DNA of 64,000 bases, from positions 71,018 to 135,017 of the forward strand of contig CAVZOJ010000023.1 of the NCBI GenBank assembly GCA_963776845.1, given 5' to 3'. The notes under the pieces are model-generated. The model had not been told where the DNA came from and searched no databases. It was given only the letters and a program-made list of their open reading frames with translations. Positions 48,660 to 56,180 of this stretch are shown here, piece by piece (positions within the stretch are counted from its first letter, which is position 1; each line of letters opens with the position of its first letter). A program made the translations under genes and the position numbers. Source of the DNA: Roseitranquillus sp963776845. Its GTDB lineage: Bacteria > Pseudomonadota > Alphaproteobacteria > Rhodobacterales > Rhodobacteraceae.

Positions 48660-49864
48660 CCCTTGTTCTTGTTCAGGACGTCGAAGATCACGGCCGCGAG
48701 CAGCACGAGGCCTTTGATGACCTGCTGGTAGTCGATGCCGATGCCGAGAATCGACATGCCGTTGTTCATCACGCCCATGATGAAGGCGCCGATCACCGCA
48801 CCCACCACGGTGCCCACGCCGCCAGCCATCGATGCGCCGCCGATGAACACCGCCGCGATCACGTCGAGCTCGAATCCTGCGCCAGCCTTCGGCGTGGCGG
48901 TGTTCAGCCGGGCCGCAAAGACGAGGCCTGCAAGCGCCGCGAGCATTCCCATGTTGGCGAAGGTCAGGAACGTCAGCCGCCTGGCGTTGATTCCCGACAG
49001 CATCGCCGCGCGTTCGTTTCCCCCGATGGCGTAGATCCGCCTCCCCGTGGTCGTGCGCGAGGTCACGAACGAGTAGACGGCGATCAGGAGCGCCATGACG
49101 ATGAACACGTTCGGAAGGCCTCGGAAATCGGCCATCAGCCAGCTCAGATAGGCGATCCCGAGGAAGATGATCGCGGTCTTGGCGGCGAAGAAGGCGAACG
49201 GCTCGTCCACCTCACCTGTTCGGGCCTGCGCCTGCCGGTTCCGGATTGCCAAGGCAGCCAGACCTGAGGCGACCACCAAGCCGATCACCTGCGAGAACAG
49301 GTTCATGCCCTCTGCGTTGAACAGATCGGGGACGAAGCCCGAGGATATCAATTGGAACTCGCGCGGGAACGGCCCCACCGACTGCCCAGCCAGCAGCCAC
49401 AGCGTCAGACCCTTGAAGACCAGCATCCCGGCCAGCGTCACGATGAATGAGGGGATGCGGAAATAGGCGATCCAGAAGCCCTGGGCCATGCCGATCAGCC
49501 CGCCCACGGCGAGGCAAAGGACGGCGGCAATGAAGTAGGGGACATCCCAGTTGACGATCATCACGGCAGCCAGCGCGCCGATGAAGCCCAGGACCGAGCC
49601 GACGCTGAGGTCTATGTGGCCCGCGACGATCACCAGCAGCATCCCGATCGCCATGATCACGATATAGGAGTTCTGCAGGACGAGGTTCGTCAGGTTCACA
49701 GGCTTGAGCAGGATGCCCCCCGTGGCGACCTGGAAGAACGCCATGATCGCGATCAGTGCAAAGAGAATGCCATATTCGCGCAAATGCTTTTTCAGGAACC
49801 GCCAGCCTGCGCCGGCCGGATGCGTCACGGGCGCGCCGCCGGATCTGTCGATGGTGTCGGTCAT
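48656..49864 (-). CDS. gguB: Sugar ABC transporter permease GguB
   Basis: A 402-residue inner-membrane permease of the xylH/mmsB type with about 10-11 helices. SYIVIMAIGMLLVIVAGHIDLSVGSVLGFIGALAAV is the family signature; GGNERAAMLSGINARRLTFLTFANMGMLAALAG and AAVFIGGASMAGGVGTVVGAVIGAF follow. It partners GguA and ChvE in uptake of L-arabinose, galactose and related sugars. It is bounded by four-base overlaps with gguA upstream and gguC downstream. Confidence 0.93.
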   Translation of the reverse strand: MTDTIDRSGGAPVTHPAGAGWRFLKKHLREYGILFALIAIMAFFQVATGGILLKPVNLTNLVLQNSYIVIMAIGMLLVIVAGHIDLSVGSVLGFIGALAAVMIVNWDVPYFIAAVLCLAVGGLIGMAQGFWIAYFRIPSFIVTLAGMLVFKGLTLWLLAGQSVGPFPREFQLISSGFVPDLFNAEGMNLFSQVIGLVVASGLAALAIRNRQAQARTGEVDEPFAFFAAKTAIIFLGIAYLSWLMADFRGLPNVFIVMALLIAVYSFVTSRTTTGRRIYAIGGNERAAMLSGINARRLTFLTFANMGMLAALAGLVFAARLNTATPKAGAGFELDVIAAVFIGGASMAGGVGTVVGAVIGAFIMGVMNNGMSILGIGIDYQQVIKGLVLLAAVIFDVLNKNKG

Positions 49865-51396
49865 CTCTGGCGGTGCCCCGATTTGATGATGCTGGCCATG
49901 ATCTTTTCCTGGCTGGCTTGTGCGGTGGACATTTCACCCACGAAGCGGCCCTCGTTCATGACGTAGAGACGGTCGGTGATGCCGAGGAGCTCGGGCATTT
50001 CGGAGGAGATGACGATGATGGCCTTGCCGGCGGCCGCAAGATCGCGGATCACGGTGTAGATCTCGAACTTGGCGCCCACGTCTATGCCCCTGCACGGTTC
50101 GTCGAGGATCAGGATGTCGGGGTCGGCGAAGAGCCACTTCGAGAGGACCACCTTCTGCTGGTTTCCGCCCGACAGGTTCACTGTCTCCTGCTCGATCGAA
50201 CTCGACTTGATCGCGAGACGGTCGCGGTAGCGCTCGGCCACTTCGGCCTCGCGACTACGATTGACGATGCCGCGATCGGCGACCGCCTCGAGGTTTGCCA
50301 ACGGGACGTTGCGCCTGATCGTCTGGTCGAGGACCAGACCATAGGTCTTGCGATCCTCGGTGGCGTAGGCCAGGCCCGCGTTGATCGCCAAACGAACGGT
50401 AGAGAGGTCGACCTCGCGTCCGTTGATCTTGGCGGTGCCAGTGATGTCACGTCCGTAAGAGCGTCCGAAGAGGCTCATGGCCAGCTCGGTACGCCCGGCC
50501 CCCATCAGGCCCGCGATCCCCAGCACTTCGCCGCGCCTGACATGGAATGAGACATCGTTGACCACCATGCGCTCCGGGTCGACCGGGTGGCGAACCGTCC
50601 ATGACGAGACCTCCATCGCGATCTCGTCCGAGATCTTCGGGGTGCGCGACGGGTAGCGGTCATCCAGCGCGCGGCCCACCATGTCGCGGATGATGTCGTC
50701 TTCGGCGATGCCGTCCTTGCAGTCGAGCCGCGAGACCGTCGCGCCATCGCGGATGACCGTAATCGTGTCGGCGACGCGCGAAACCTCGTTCAACTTGTGC
50801 GAGATCAGGATCGACGTCACCCCCTGCTTGCGGAATTCGATGAGGAGCTGCAGCAGCTTTTCGCTGTCCTGCTCGTTGAGTGAAGAGGTCGGCTCATCGA
50901 GGATCAGAAGACGCACGTCCTTGGAAAGCGCCTTGGCGATCTCCACGAGCTGTTGCTTGCCGAGGCCCAGGTCGCCCACCCTGGTCTTGGGGCTCTCCTT
51001 CAAGCCGACCCGCTCCAGCAGCTGCCTGGCGCGACGCTCGGTTTCGCGCCAGTCGATGACGCCGCCTTGCGCCCTCTCGTTGCCCAGGAAGATGTTCTCG
51101 GCGACCGACAGAAGCGGGATCAGCGCGAGTTCCTGGTGGATGATGATGATGCCGCGGCTCTCGCTGTCCCGGATCGACGAGAACGTCTGGACCTCGCCGT
51201 CGAAGACGATTTCGCCGGAATAGTGGCCGTGTGTGTAGACACCCGACAGCACCTTCATGAGCGTCGACTTGCCCGCGCCGTTCTCGCCCACGAGGGCGTG
51301 GATCTCGCCCTCTGCGACCTTCAGGTTCACGCAGTCGAGTGCTTTGACTCCGGGAAATTCCTTGGTGATGTCGCGCATCTCCAGGATGGTCGCCAT
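49861..51396 (-). CDS. gguA: Sugar ABC transporter ATP-binding protein GguA
   Basis: A 511-residue tandem ATPase. Walker A GENGAGKST (about 37-45), LGLGKQQLVEIAKALSKD and LLILDEPTSSLNEQD are in domain 1; GLMGAGRTELAMSLFG, LSGGNQQKVVLSKWLF and ILILDEPCRGIDVGAK in domain 2. This is the MmsA/XylG/GguA type that drives the GguB permease. ATG 51396 (MATILEMRDITKEFPGVKALD) matches relatives. An 89-bp gap separates it from chvE, where differential expression could be set. Confidence 0.94.
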   Translation of the reverse strand: MATILEMRDITKEFPGVKALDCVNLKVAEGEIHALVGENGAGKSTLMKVLSGVYTHGHYSGEIVFDGEVQTFSSIRDSESRGIIIIHQELALIPLLSVAENIFLGNERAQGGVIDWRETERRARQLLERVGLKESPKTRVGDLGLGKQQLVEIAKALSKDVRLLILDEPTSSLNEQDSEKLLQLLIEFRKQGVTSILISHKLNEVSRVADTITVIRDGATVSRLDCKDGIAEDDIIRDMVGRALDDRYPSRTPKISDEIAMEVSSWTVRHPVDPERMVVNDVSFHVRRGEVLGIAGLMGAGRTELAMSLFGRSYGRDITGTAKINGREVDLSTVRLAINAGLAYATEDRKTYGLVLDQTIRRNVPLANLEAVADRGIVNRSREAEVAERYRDRLAIKSSSIEQETVNLSGGNQQKVVLSKWLFADPDILILDEPCRGIDVGAKFEIYTVIRDLAAAGKAIIVISSEMPELLGITDRLYVMNEGRFVGEMSTAQASQEKIMASIIKSGHRQR

Positions 51397-51485
51397 CGGC
51401 TTCCTCCGCCTTTCGCAACGGCCCCACGGCGCCTACTGCAGGCGGGAGGCATCGCGGTCGCGACGTGCCGCGACCGCCGGCAGGG

Positions 51486-52550
51486 TCACTCGATCTGATC
51501 GCGGGCGTAGTAGCCCGATCCGATCAGCACGTCGTCCCAATTTTCCTGCGTCACCTTCACCGGCTCGAGCAGGTAGGACGGCACGACCTTGACGCCGTTG
51601 TCATAGGTCTCGGTGTCGTTGATCTCTGGCTCGCCGCCCTCCAACAGGGCCTCGACCATGCCCACGGTCACGCCAGCGAGTTCGCGCGTGTCCTTGAAGA
51701 TCGTCGAATACTGCTCATCGTTGAGGATCGACTTGACCGACTGCACCTCGGCGTCCTGACCGGTAACGATGGGCATCTTCATGTCGCCAGAACCGTAGCC
51801 GACGCCCTTCAGCGAAGAGAGGATGCCGATCGAAAGCCCGTCATAGGGCGAAAGCACCCCGTGGATCTGCTTGTCGGTGTAGTTGGCCGACAAGAGGTTA
51901 TCCATGCGGGCCTGAGCGACCGAGCCGTCCCAGCGTAGCGTGCCGACGGTGTCCATGCCCATCTGCCCCGACACGATCTCGATCGAGCCATCGTCGATCA
52001 GCGGCTGCAGGACGGACATCGCGCCGTCATAGAAGAAGTAGGCGTTGTTGTCATCCGGGCTGCCGCCGAACAGCTCCACGTTCCAGGGCGAAACGTCAGG
52101 GAAGCGCTCCTCCAGCCCGGCAACCAATGTCTCTGCCTGCTGCACCCCGACCTTGAAATTGTCGAAAGTGGCATAATAGCTGACGTCGCCGGAGTCGCGG
52201 ATCAGCCGGTCATAGGCAACGACGGGGATGTCCAGAGCGGCAGCGTTGGCCAGCGCATTCGTCAGCGTCGTGCCGTCGATTGCCGCGATCACCAGCGCGT
52301 CGACGCCTTTCGTGATCATGTTCTCGATCTGGGCGAGCTGGTTGGGGATGTCATCCTCGGCGTACTGAAGGTCGGTCGCATAGCCCGCTTCCTCGAATTG
52401 CTGAACCATGTTGTCACCGTCGGCGATCCAGCGTGCGGAGGATTTCGTGGGCATCGCGATCCCGATCGTGCCCTTGTCCTGGGCATAGGCCGGTGCGACG
52501 AGGATGGCAGCAAGCGCCGTCGCGCCGAGGGCGCGTCGAGTGAAAGTCAT
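51486..52550 (-). CDS. chvE: ChvE-type periplasmic multi-sugar-binding protein
   Basis: A 354-residue type I binding protein. The signal peptide MTFTRRALGATALAAILVAPAYA is followed by GTIGIAMPTKSSARWIADGDNMV, the ChvE opening. DALVIAAIDGTTLTNAL, VVAYDRLIRDSGDVSYYATFDN, SPYDGLSIGILSSLKGVGY and IVTGQDAEVQSVKSI follow. ChvE binds L-arabinose, galactose, glucose and related sugars, and in Agrobacterium also signals to VirA; only transport is implied here. It is first in the operon and divergent from the LysR regulator gene across a 137-bp region with a T-N11-A operator. Confidence 0.94.
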   Translation of the reverse strand: MTFTRRALGATALAAILVAPAYAQDKGTIGIAMPTKSSARWIADGDNMVQQFEEAGYATDLQYAEDDIPNQLAQIENMITKGVDALVIAAIDGTTLTNALANAAALDIPVVAYDRLIRDSGDVSYYATFDNFKVGVQQAETLVAGLEERFPDVSPWNVELFGGSPDDNNAYFFYDGAMSVLQPLIDDGSIEIVSGQMGMDTVGTLRWDGSVAQARMDNLLSANYTDKQIHGVLSPYDGLSIGILSSLKGVGYGSGDMKMPIVTGQDAEVQSVKSILNDEQYSTIFKDTRELAGVTVGMVEALLEGGEPEINDTETYDNGVKVVPSYLLEPVKVTQENWDDVLIGSGYYARDQIE

Positions 52551-52596
52551 GGGTGTCCTCCCGTCGAGCGAGGATCTCCGCCTCGCCAGAATTGTT

Positions 52597-52617
52597 TTGT
52601 CGCCAGTCGCCTGACAA
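52597..52617. promoter_or_regulatory. LysR-type T-N11-A operator between chvE and gbpR
   Basis: TTGTC (52597-52601), an 11-bp spacer, then GACAA (52613-52617): a perfect 5-bp dyad with the spacing of LysR-family recognition sites. It is placed 47 bp before chvE and 71 bp before the regulator gene. This is where a GbpR-like protein would be expected to act on both genes. Confidence 0.55.
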
Positions 52618-52687
52618 GACAAAGCATTGCGCAGTTTGGGTATATTCTACAAATTCCGTTTAAGCTTTCCGATATCGCAAAAGTGGT

Positions 52688-53650
52688 ATGCACGACGCTT
52701 CCCAGACCGGCAATCTCGTCCGCAAGGGCCTCAAATTCTCGCAGCTTCGGCTGCTTGCGGCTCTTCTCGATCATCGGCAGATTGGCGCCGCCGCCGCACA
52801 TGTGGGCATGACGCAACCGGCCGCGTCGCGGCTCCTTGCGCAACTCGACGAGATGGTGGGCACGCCGCTCTACTCGCGCCATCCACGCGGCGTCGAACTG
52901 ACGGAAGCCGGGCGCATCCTCGCGGAGCAAGCGGTGCATGCATTGCGCGGTCTCGACCGCGCCGAAGAACGCGTGACCCAGGTCGGCGGGGGGCTGCGCG
53001 GGCATGTCCGCATCGGCGCCGTGACTGGTCCGTCTCTCGAACTGCTACTCCCGGTGCTGCGCGAAGCGCGCCTGGCGTTCCCGGACATCGAGGTCACGGT
53101 CGCGGTGGACACTTCGGACCGACTGGCGGAAACGCTTCTGGCCGACGGTCTCGACTTCTACATCGGCCGAATACCGGATGGAGTGGACGCGCGTCCGTTC
53201 AAGATCGAACCGATCGGTCCGGAGCCGATCAGTCTGCTCGTCAGGCTCGAACATCCACTCGTTCATCGGCGCAACCTGACGCTTGAGGAATGTCTTATGT
53301 ACGACTGGGTCATGCAGCCGCCCGGCGGTCTCTTGCGACGCACCGCCGAAGCGCATCTTCTGGAACGCGCCCTCCCACTGCCCCGGCGCGTTATCAGCAC
53401 GACGTCGATCCTTTTCACGCTTGCTCTGATCAACGAGACGAACGCCGTGGCTCCCCTCGCCCGCGCTGTAGGGCAATTCTTCATCCAACGGGCAGCGTTG
53501 GGAAGTCGTCTGGAGATGCTTCCCGTTGCCGAAGATATGGCTGTCAAAGACTACGGGCTCGTCCGGCGTGCCGAAGAAGACCCGCGCCCTGTGACGCAAA
53601 GCATTCTGGCTCTCGTCCGGACCGCTGTGGGAAGAAGGCTACGGCATTGA
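52688..53650 (+). CDS. gbpR: LysR-family regulator, GbpR type
   Basis: A 320-residue LysR-type transcriptional regulator. The winged HTH is at about 17-75 (LKFSQLRLLAALLDHRQIGAA, GMTQPAASRLLAQLDEMVG, LYSRHPRGVELTEAG), followed by a periplasmic-binding-like effector domain (HVRIGAVTGPSLELLLPVL, GLDFYIGRIPDGVD, MQPPGGLLRRTAEAHL). It is divergent from chvE exactly as Agrobacterium gbpR is, whose product activates chvE in response to arabinose or galactose. The symbol rests on this context plus family resemblance. Confidence 0.87.
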   Translation: MHDASQTGNLVRKGLKFSQLRLLAALLDHRQIGAAAAHVGMTQPAASRLLAQLDEMVGTPLYSRHPRGVELTEAGRILAEQAVHALRGLDRAEERVTQVGGGLRGHVRIGAVTGPSLELLLPVLREARLAFPDIEVTVAVDTSDRLAETLLADGLDFYIGRIPDGVDARPFKIEPIGPEPISLLVRLEHPLVHRRNLTLEECLMYDWVMQPPGGLLRRTAEAHLLERALPLPRRVISTTSILFTLALINETNAVAPLARAVGQFFIQRAALGSRLEMLPVAEDMAVKDYGLVRRAEEDPRPVTQSILALVRTAVGRRLRH

Positions 53651-53737
53651 ACTCGGGTCCGCCGCGGGAAACCTGCAGACCGTCCTGAGCGCGCTCCGAC
53701 GAGACACGGGACGAGCTGGTTCGGCGACAACCGTCAT

Positions 53738-54415
53738 CTAGGTGTTCAGTCCCGTCATTTGGTGGATCGGGTCGAGGATGAATCGATCCGGCTCTGAGGT
53801 CCAGATCTTGCAGATGTATTCGTAGGGCGTGAGGCCACCGAGGGTCTTGAGCCGCCGGGCGAAATTGTAGGCTGCCATGAAGTCTGCAAGATGCGTGCGC
53901 AGCTGGTTGTGGCTTTCGTGGTGAAAGCGCTTGACGGTCGCGTCCTTGATCGTGCGGTTCATCCGCTCGACTTGTCCGTTTGTCGGGAAAACATTCCACT
54001 GGACTGTTTTCTGATCCTCCAAACTCCAGGGGTGGTTCGGCTTGGTGAGCCGGTGCTCGATCCCGTTCGCTTCGCAGATCATGTCGAAGCGCATCGGCCG
54101 AGCGATGATCGCGTTCCGATTCCTCGGCTGCTCGGCGAACTGGATGCCATTGTCGGTCAGGATGGTGTGGACCTGGTAAGGTACGGCTTCGAGCATAAGC
54201 TGCAAGAACTCCCAGGCCGTGCGCCTGTCGGCCTTTTTGACAAGTTGTGTGACGACGAACTTGCTTGTGCGGTCGATGCCCACGAAGAGGTAGAGCTTGC
54301 CCTCGGAGGTCTGCACCTCCGCAATGTCGATGTGGAAAAAGCCGATCGGATAGCGCTTGAAACGCTGCCGTTTCGGCTTGTTGCCCTCGACGTCAGGCAG
54401 ACGTGAGATGCCATG
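53738..54415 (-). pseudogene. IS481-family transposase, 5'-truncated
   Basis: The DDE core and C-terminus are intact: HGISRLPDVEGNKP, YPIGFFHIDIAEVQTSEGKLYLFVGIDRTSKF, ILTDNGIQF, NGIEHRLTKPNHPW, GQVERMNRTIKDATVKRFH, GGLTPYEYICKIWTSEP, ending GLNT at 53738. Before about 54415 the conserved N-terminal HTH is replaced by unrelated GC-rich sequence, so the gene lacks its DNA-binding start. A 42-bp in-frame palindromic insert at 53984-54025 splits HPW from TNGQVE. Confidence 0.82.
53984..54025 (-). repeat. Palindromic in-frame insert with TCC-AGT-GGA core inside IS481 transposase
   Basis: These 42 bp add 14 codons (SLEDQKTVQWNVFP) to a motif otherwise read HPW-TNGQVE. The centre, GAAAACA-x-TCC-AGT-GGA-x-TGTTTTC in transposase sense (53987-54011), is a 25-nt palindrome with a single mismatch and a 3-nt loop. 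Boundaries and core match the insert at 38549-38592. Confidence 0.65.
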
Positions 54416-54484
54416 CTGCTTCCGTAATGGGCGTCCTGCCGTCAAGCACTTCCTCCCGCGAGGGCTCCGCCTGGCGCAGCGTGG

Positions 54485-54528
54485 GCGAGCGGGGCGCGGA
54501 GCCATGCGGAGCGCAGCGCCCCGCTCGC
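54485..54528. repeat. 13-bp perfect inverted repeat, REP-like
   Basis: GCGAGCGGGGCGC (54485-54497) and GCGCCCCGCTCGC (54516-54528) flank an 18-nt spacer. It lies in the gene-free stretch 54416-54737, which otherwise holds fragments of inserted elements and no supportable gene. A strong hairpin on either strand; REP-like element or a terminator brought in with an IS are the options. Confidence 0.5.
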
Positions 54529-54692
54529 TGTGGTGATGATTACGCCTGTCGCCCTCGCTCTGTCGCGCCGCCGGTTTCATGCTTCCGTCCGTGGTCGGCG
54601 CGCGGCCGCCACATCATGCCATCCAGGTGAACCCCGAGCGCCTATCTGAAGAGCGTGCTGCACGTCCGTGGACGCGTCACGAGCGGCCTGCC

Positions 54693-54737
54693 TGTCAATC
54701 AGCACTGAACCGGGACCCCTGATCGGCGTCCAAAAGG
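54693..54737. mobile_element. Possible IS21-family terminus
   Basis: TGTCAATCAGCACTGAACC followed by GGACCCCTGATCGGCGTCC resembles, from memory, the left end of some IS21 elements. No transposase of that family is next to it. It stops where the ISL3 terminal repeat begins at 54738. Weak support. Confidence 0.3.
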
Positions 54738-54909
54738 GGGTGTGACTCAATTTCGGTGCAGCCTCCTACGCGGCGACGACGAGCCGGGCGCGAAGGAGGT
54801 CGAGGTTGGCGCGACCGTACATCTGATGGGGTGGACGGCCTCTGCACCCAAGCCGGCGGCGCGGGTTAAGTGGCCGTATGACCGCGTCGTCTCCAGAGGA
54901 GCTGCCACC

Positions 54910-55953
54910 ATGGAAGTCACCACCATCGGACTGGATATCGCAAAGAATGTGTTCCAGGTTCATGCCGTCGACGCCGAAGGCGCGGCCGTTCTGCGCCGCA
55001 AGGTGCGCCGCGGCGAAGTGCTGCCCTTCTTTTCGCGTCTTGCACCCTGCGTCGTCGGGATCGAGGCCTGCGCCACGTCGCATCATTGGGCTCGGGAGTT
55101 GACCGAGCTGGGACACAAGGTGCGGCTCATCCCGCCCTCGTACGTGAAGCCCTACGTCCGACGAGGCAAGAACGACGCGGCCGACGCTGCGGCGATCGCC
55201 GAAGCGGTGTCGCGGCCGTCGATGCGTTTCGTCCCGATCAAGTCGACCGACCAACAGGCCGCGATGGTGCTCCACAGGAGCCGTGAACTTCTGGTCAAGC
55301 AGCGAACGATGCTGATCAACGCGCTCCGGTGCCATCTCGCCGAATTCGGGATCGTCGCAGCTCAGAAGAGGACCGGCTTAGCCCAACTCGTCGCCATCGT
55401 GAGGAGCGGCGCCGACGGGGGCCTGCCGCCGATGGCGTGCCGCGCGCTTGAAACGTTGATCGTGCAGATGGAGCAGGCGCAGGCGGCGATCGCTCAACTC
55501 GACAAGCAGATCCAAAGCCACCACAGGTCCGATCCAGTCAGTCGTCGATTGGGAACGATCCCCGGCGTCGGTCCCCTCATCGCGACCGCGATCGCGGCGA
55601 CCATGCTCGATCCGAGCCACTTCCGCAGCGGTCGCGAGTTCGCCGCTTGGCTTGGCCTCGTGCCGAGGCAGAACTCGAGCGGCGGCAAAGAGCGGCTCGG
55701 CCGCATCTCGCGACAGGGTAATCGATATCTGCGCCGGCTGCTCGTGGTAGGGGCAACGTCCGTTCTTCGGCATGACCGGGACAAGACAGCTGGAAACGCC
55801 TGGTTGCGGGCCTTGCTGGAACGTAAGCCGCCGCGCCTGGTCACGGTCGCCCTGGCCAACAAGATGGCGCGGACCGCCTGGGCGCTTCTGGTTCGCGAAC
55901 AGGATTATCGAAACAGCGAAACTACCATCCCGAACGGCGCCGTCGCGATGTAG
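54910..55953 (+). CDS. IS110-family (IS1111-type) transposase
   Basis: A 347-residue DEDD recombinase with a RuvC-like N-terminal domain (TTIGLDIAKNVFQVHAVD; VVGIEACATSHHWAREL; RRGKNDAADAAAIAEA, supplying the Asp/Glu/Asp-Asp set). The C-terminal transposase_20 domain has IPGVGPLIATAIAATM, FAAWLGLVPRQNSSGGKERLG and the serine region of ISRQGNRYLRRLLV. It looks intact. ATG 54910 follows AGAGGAGCTG; only about 80 bp of the element precede it. Confidence 0.92.
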   Translation: MEVTTIGLDIAKNVFQVHAVDAEGAAVLRRKVRRGEVLPFFSRLAPCVVGIEACATSHHWARELTELGHKVRLIPPSYVKPYVRRGKNDAADAAAIAEAVSRPSMRFVPIKSTDQQAAMVLHRSRELLVKQRTMLINALRCHLAEFGIVAAQKRTGLAQLVAIVRSGADGGLPPMACRALETLIVQMEQAQAAIAQLDKQIQSHHRSDPVSRRLGTIPGVGPLIATAIAATMLDPSHFRSGREFAAWLGLVPRQNSSGGKERLGRISRQGNRYLRRLLVVGATSVLRHDRDKTAGNAWLRALLERKPPRLVTVALANKMARTAWALLVREQDYRNSETTIPNGAVAM

Positions 55954-56180
55954 GGCGTCCGCCGGGGAAGACTGCAAGGGTGGCTGATGACGTGACGAAC
56001 GACCGGGAGAACCGGGATCAGGAGAACCCGTTGCAAGCGGAAGCGGCTTAGACCGCGGACATTTGATTGGGACCTGATCTGCGGATCACATCGAGGCCAG
56101 CGGCCATGGAGCGCCGCGCGAACAGGCCGGACACATGACTGCACCCATCGTCCGACGTCACGGAAGAACCTCCTTGCAAA
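55954..56180 (+). ncRNA. Candidate bridge (seek-type) RNA region of the IS1111-type element
   Basis: About 227 bp of noncoding sequence lie between the transposase stop and the right subterminal repeat. IS1111-group elements carry their target/donor-recognition RNA at this end, whereas the 5' noncoding part here is too short. I see small hairpins but did not derive a full fold. Assigned by position and family only. Confidence 0.4.
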
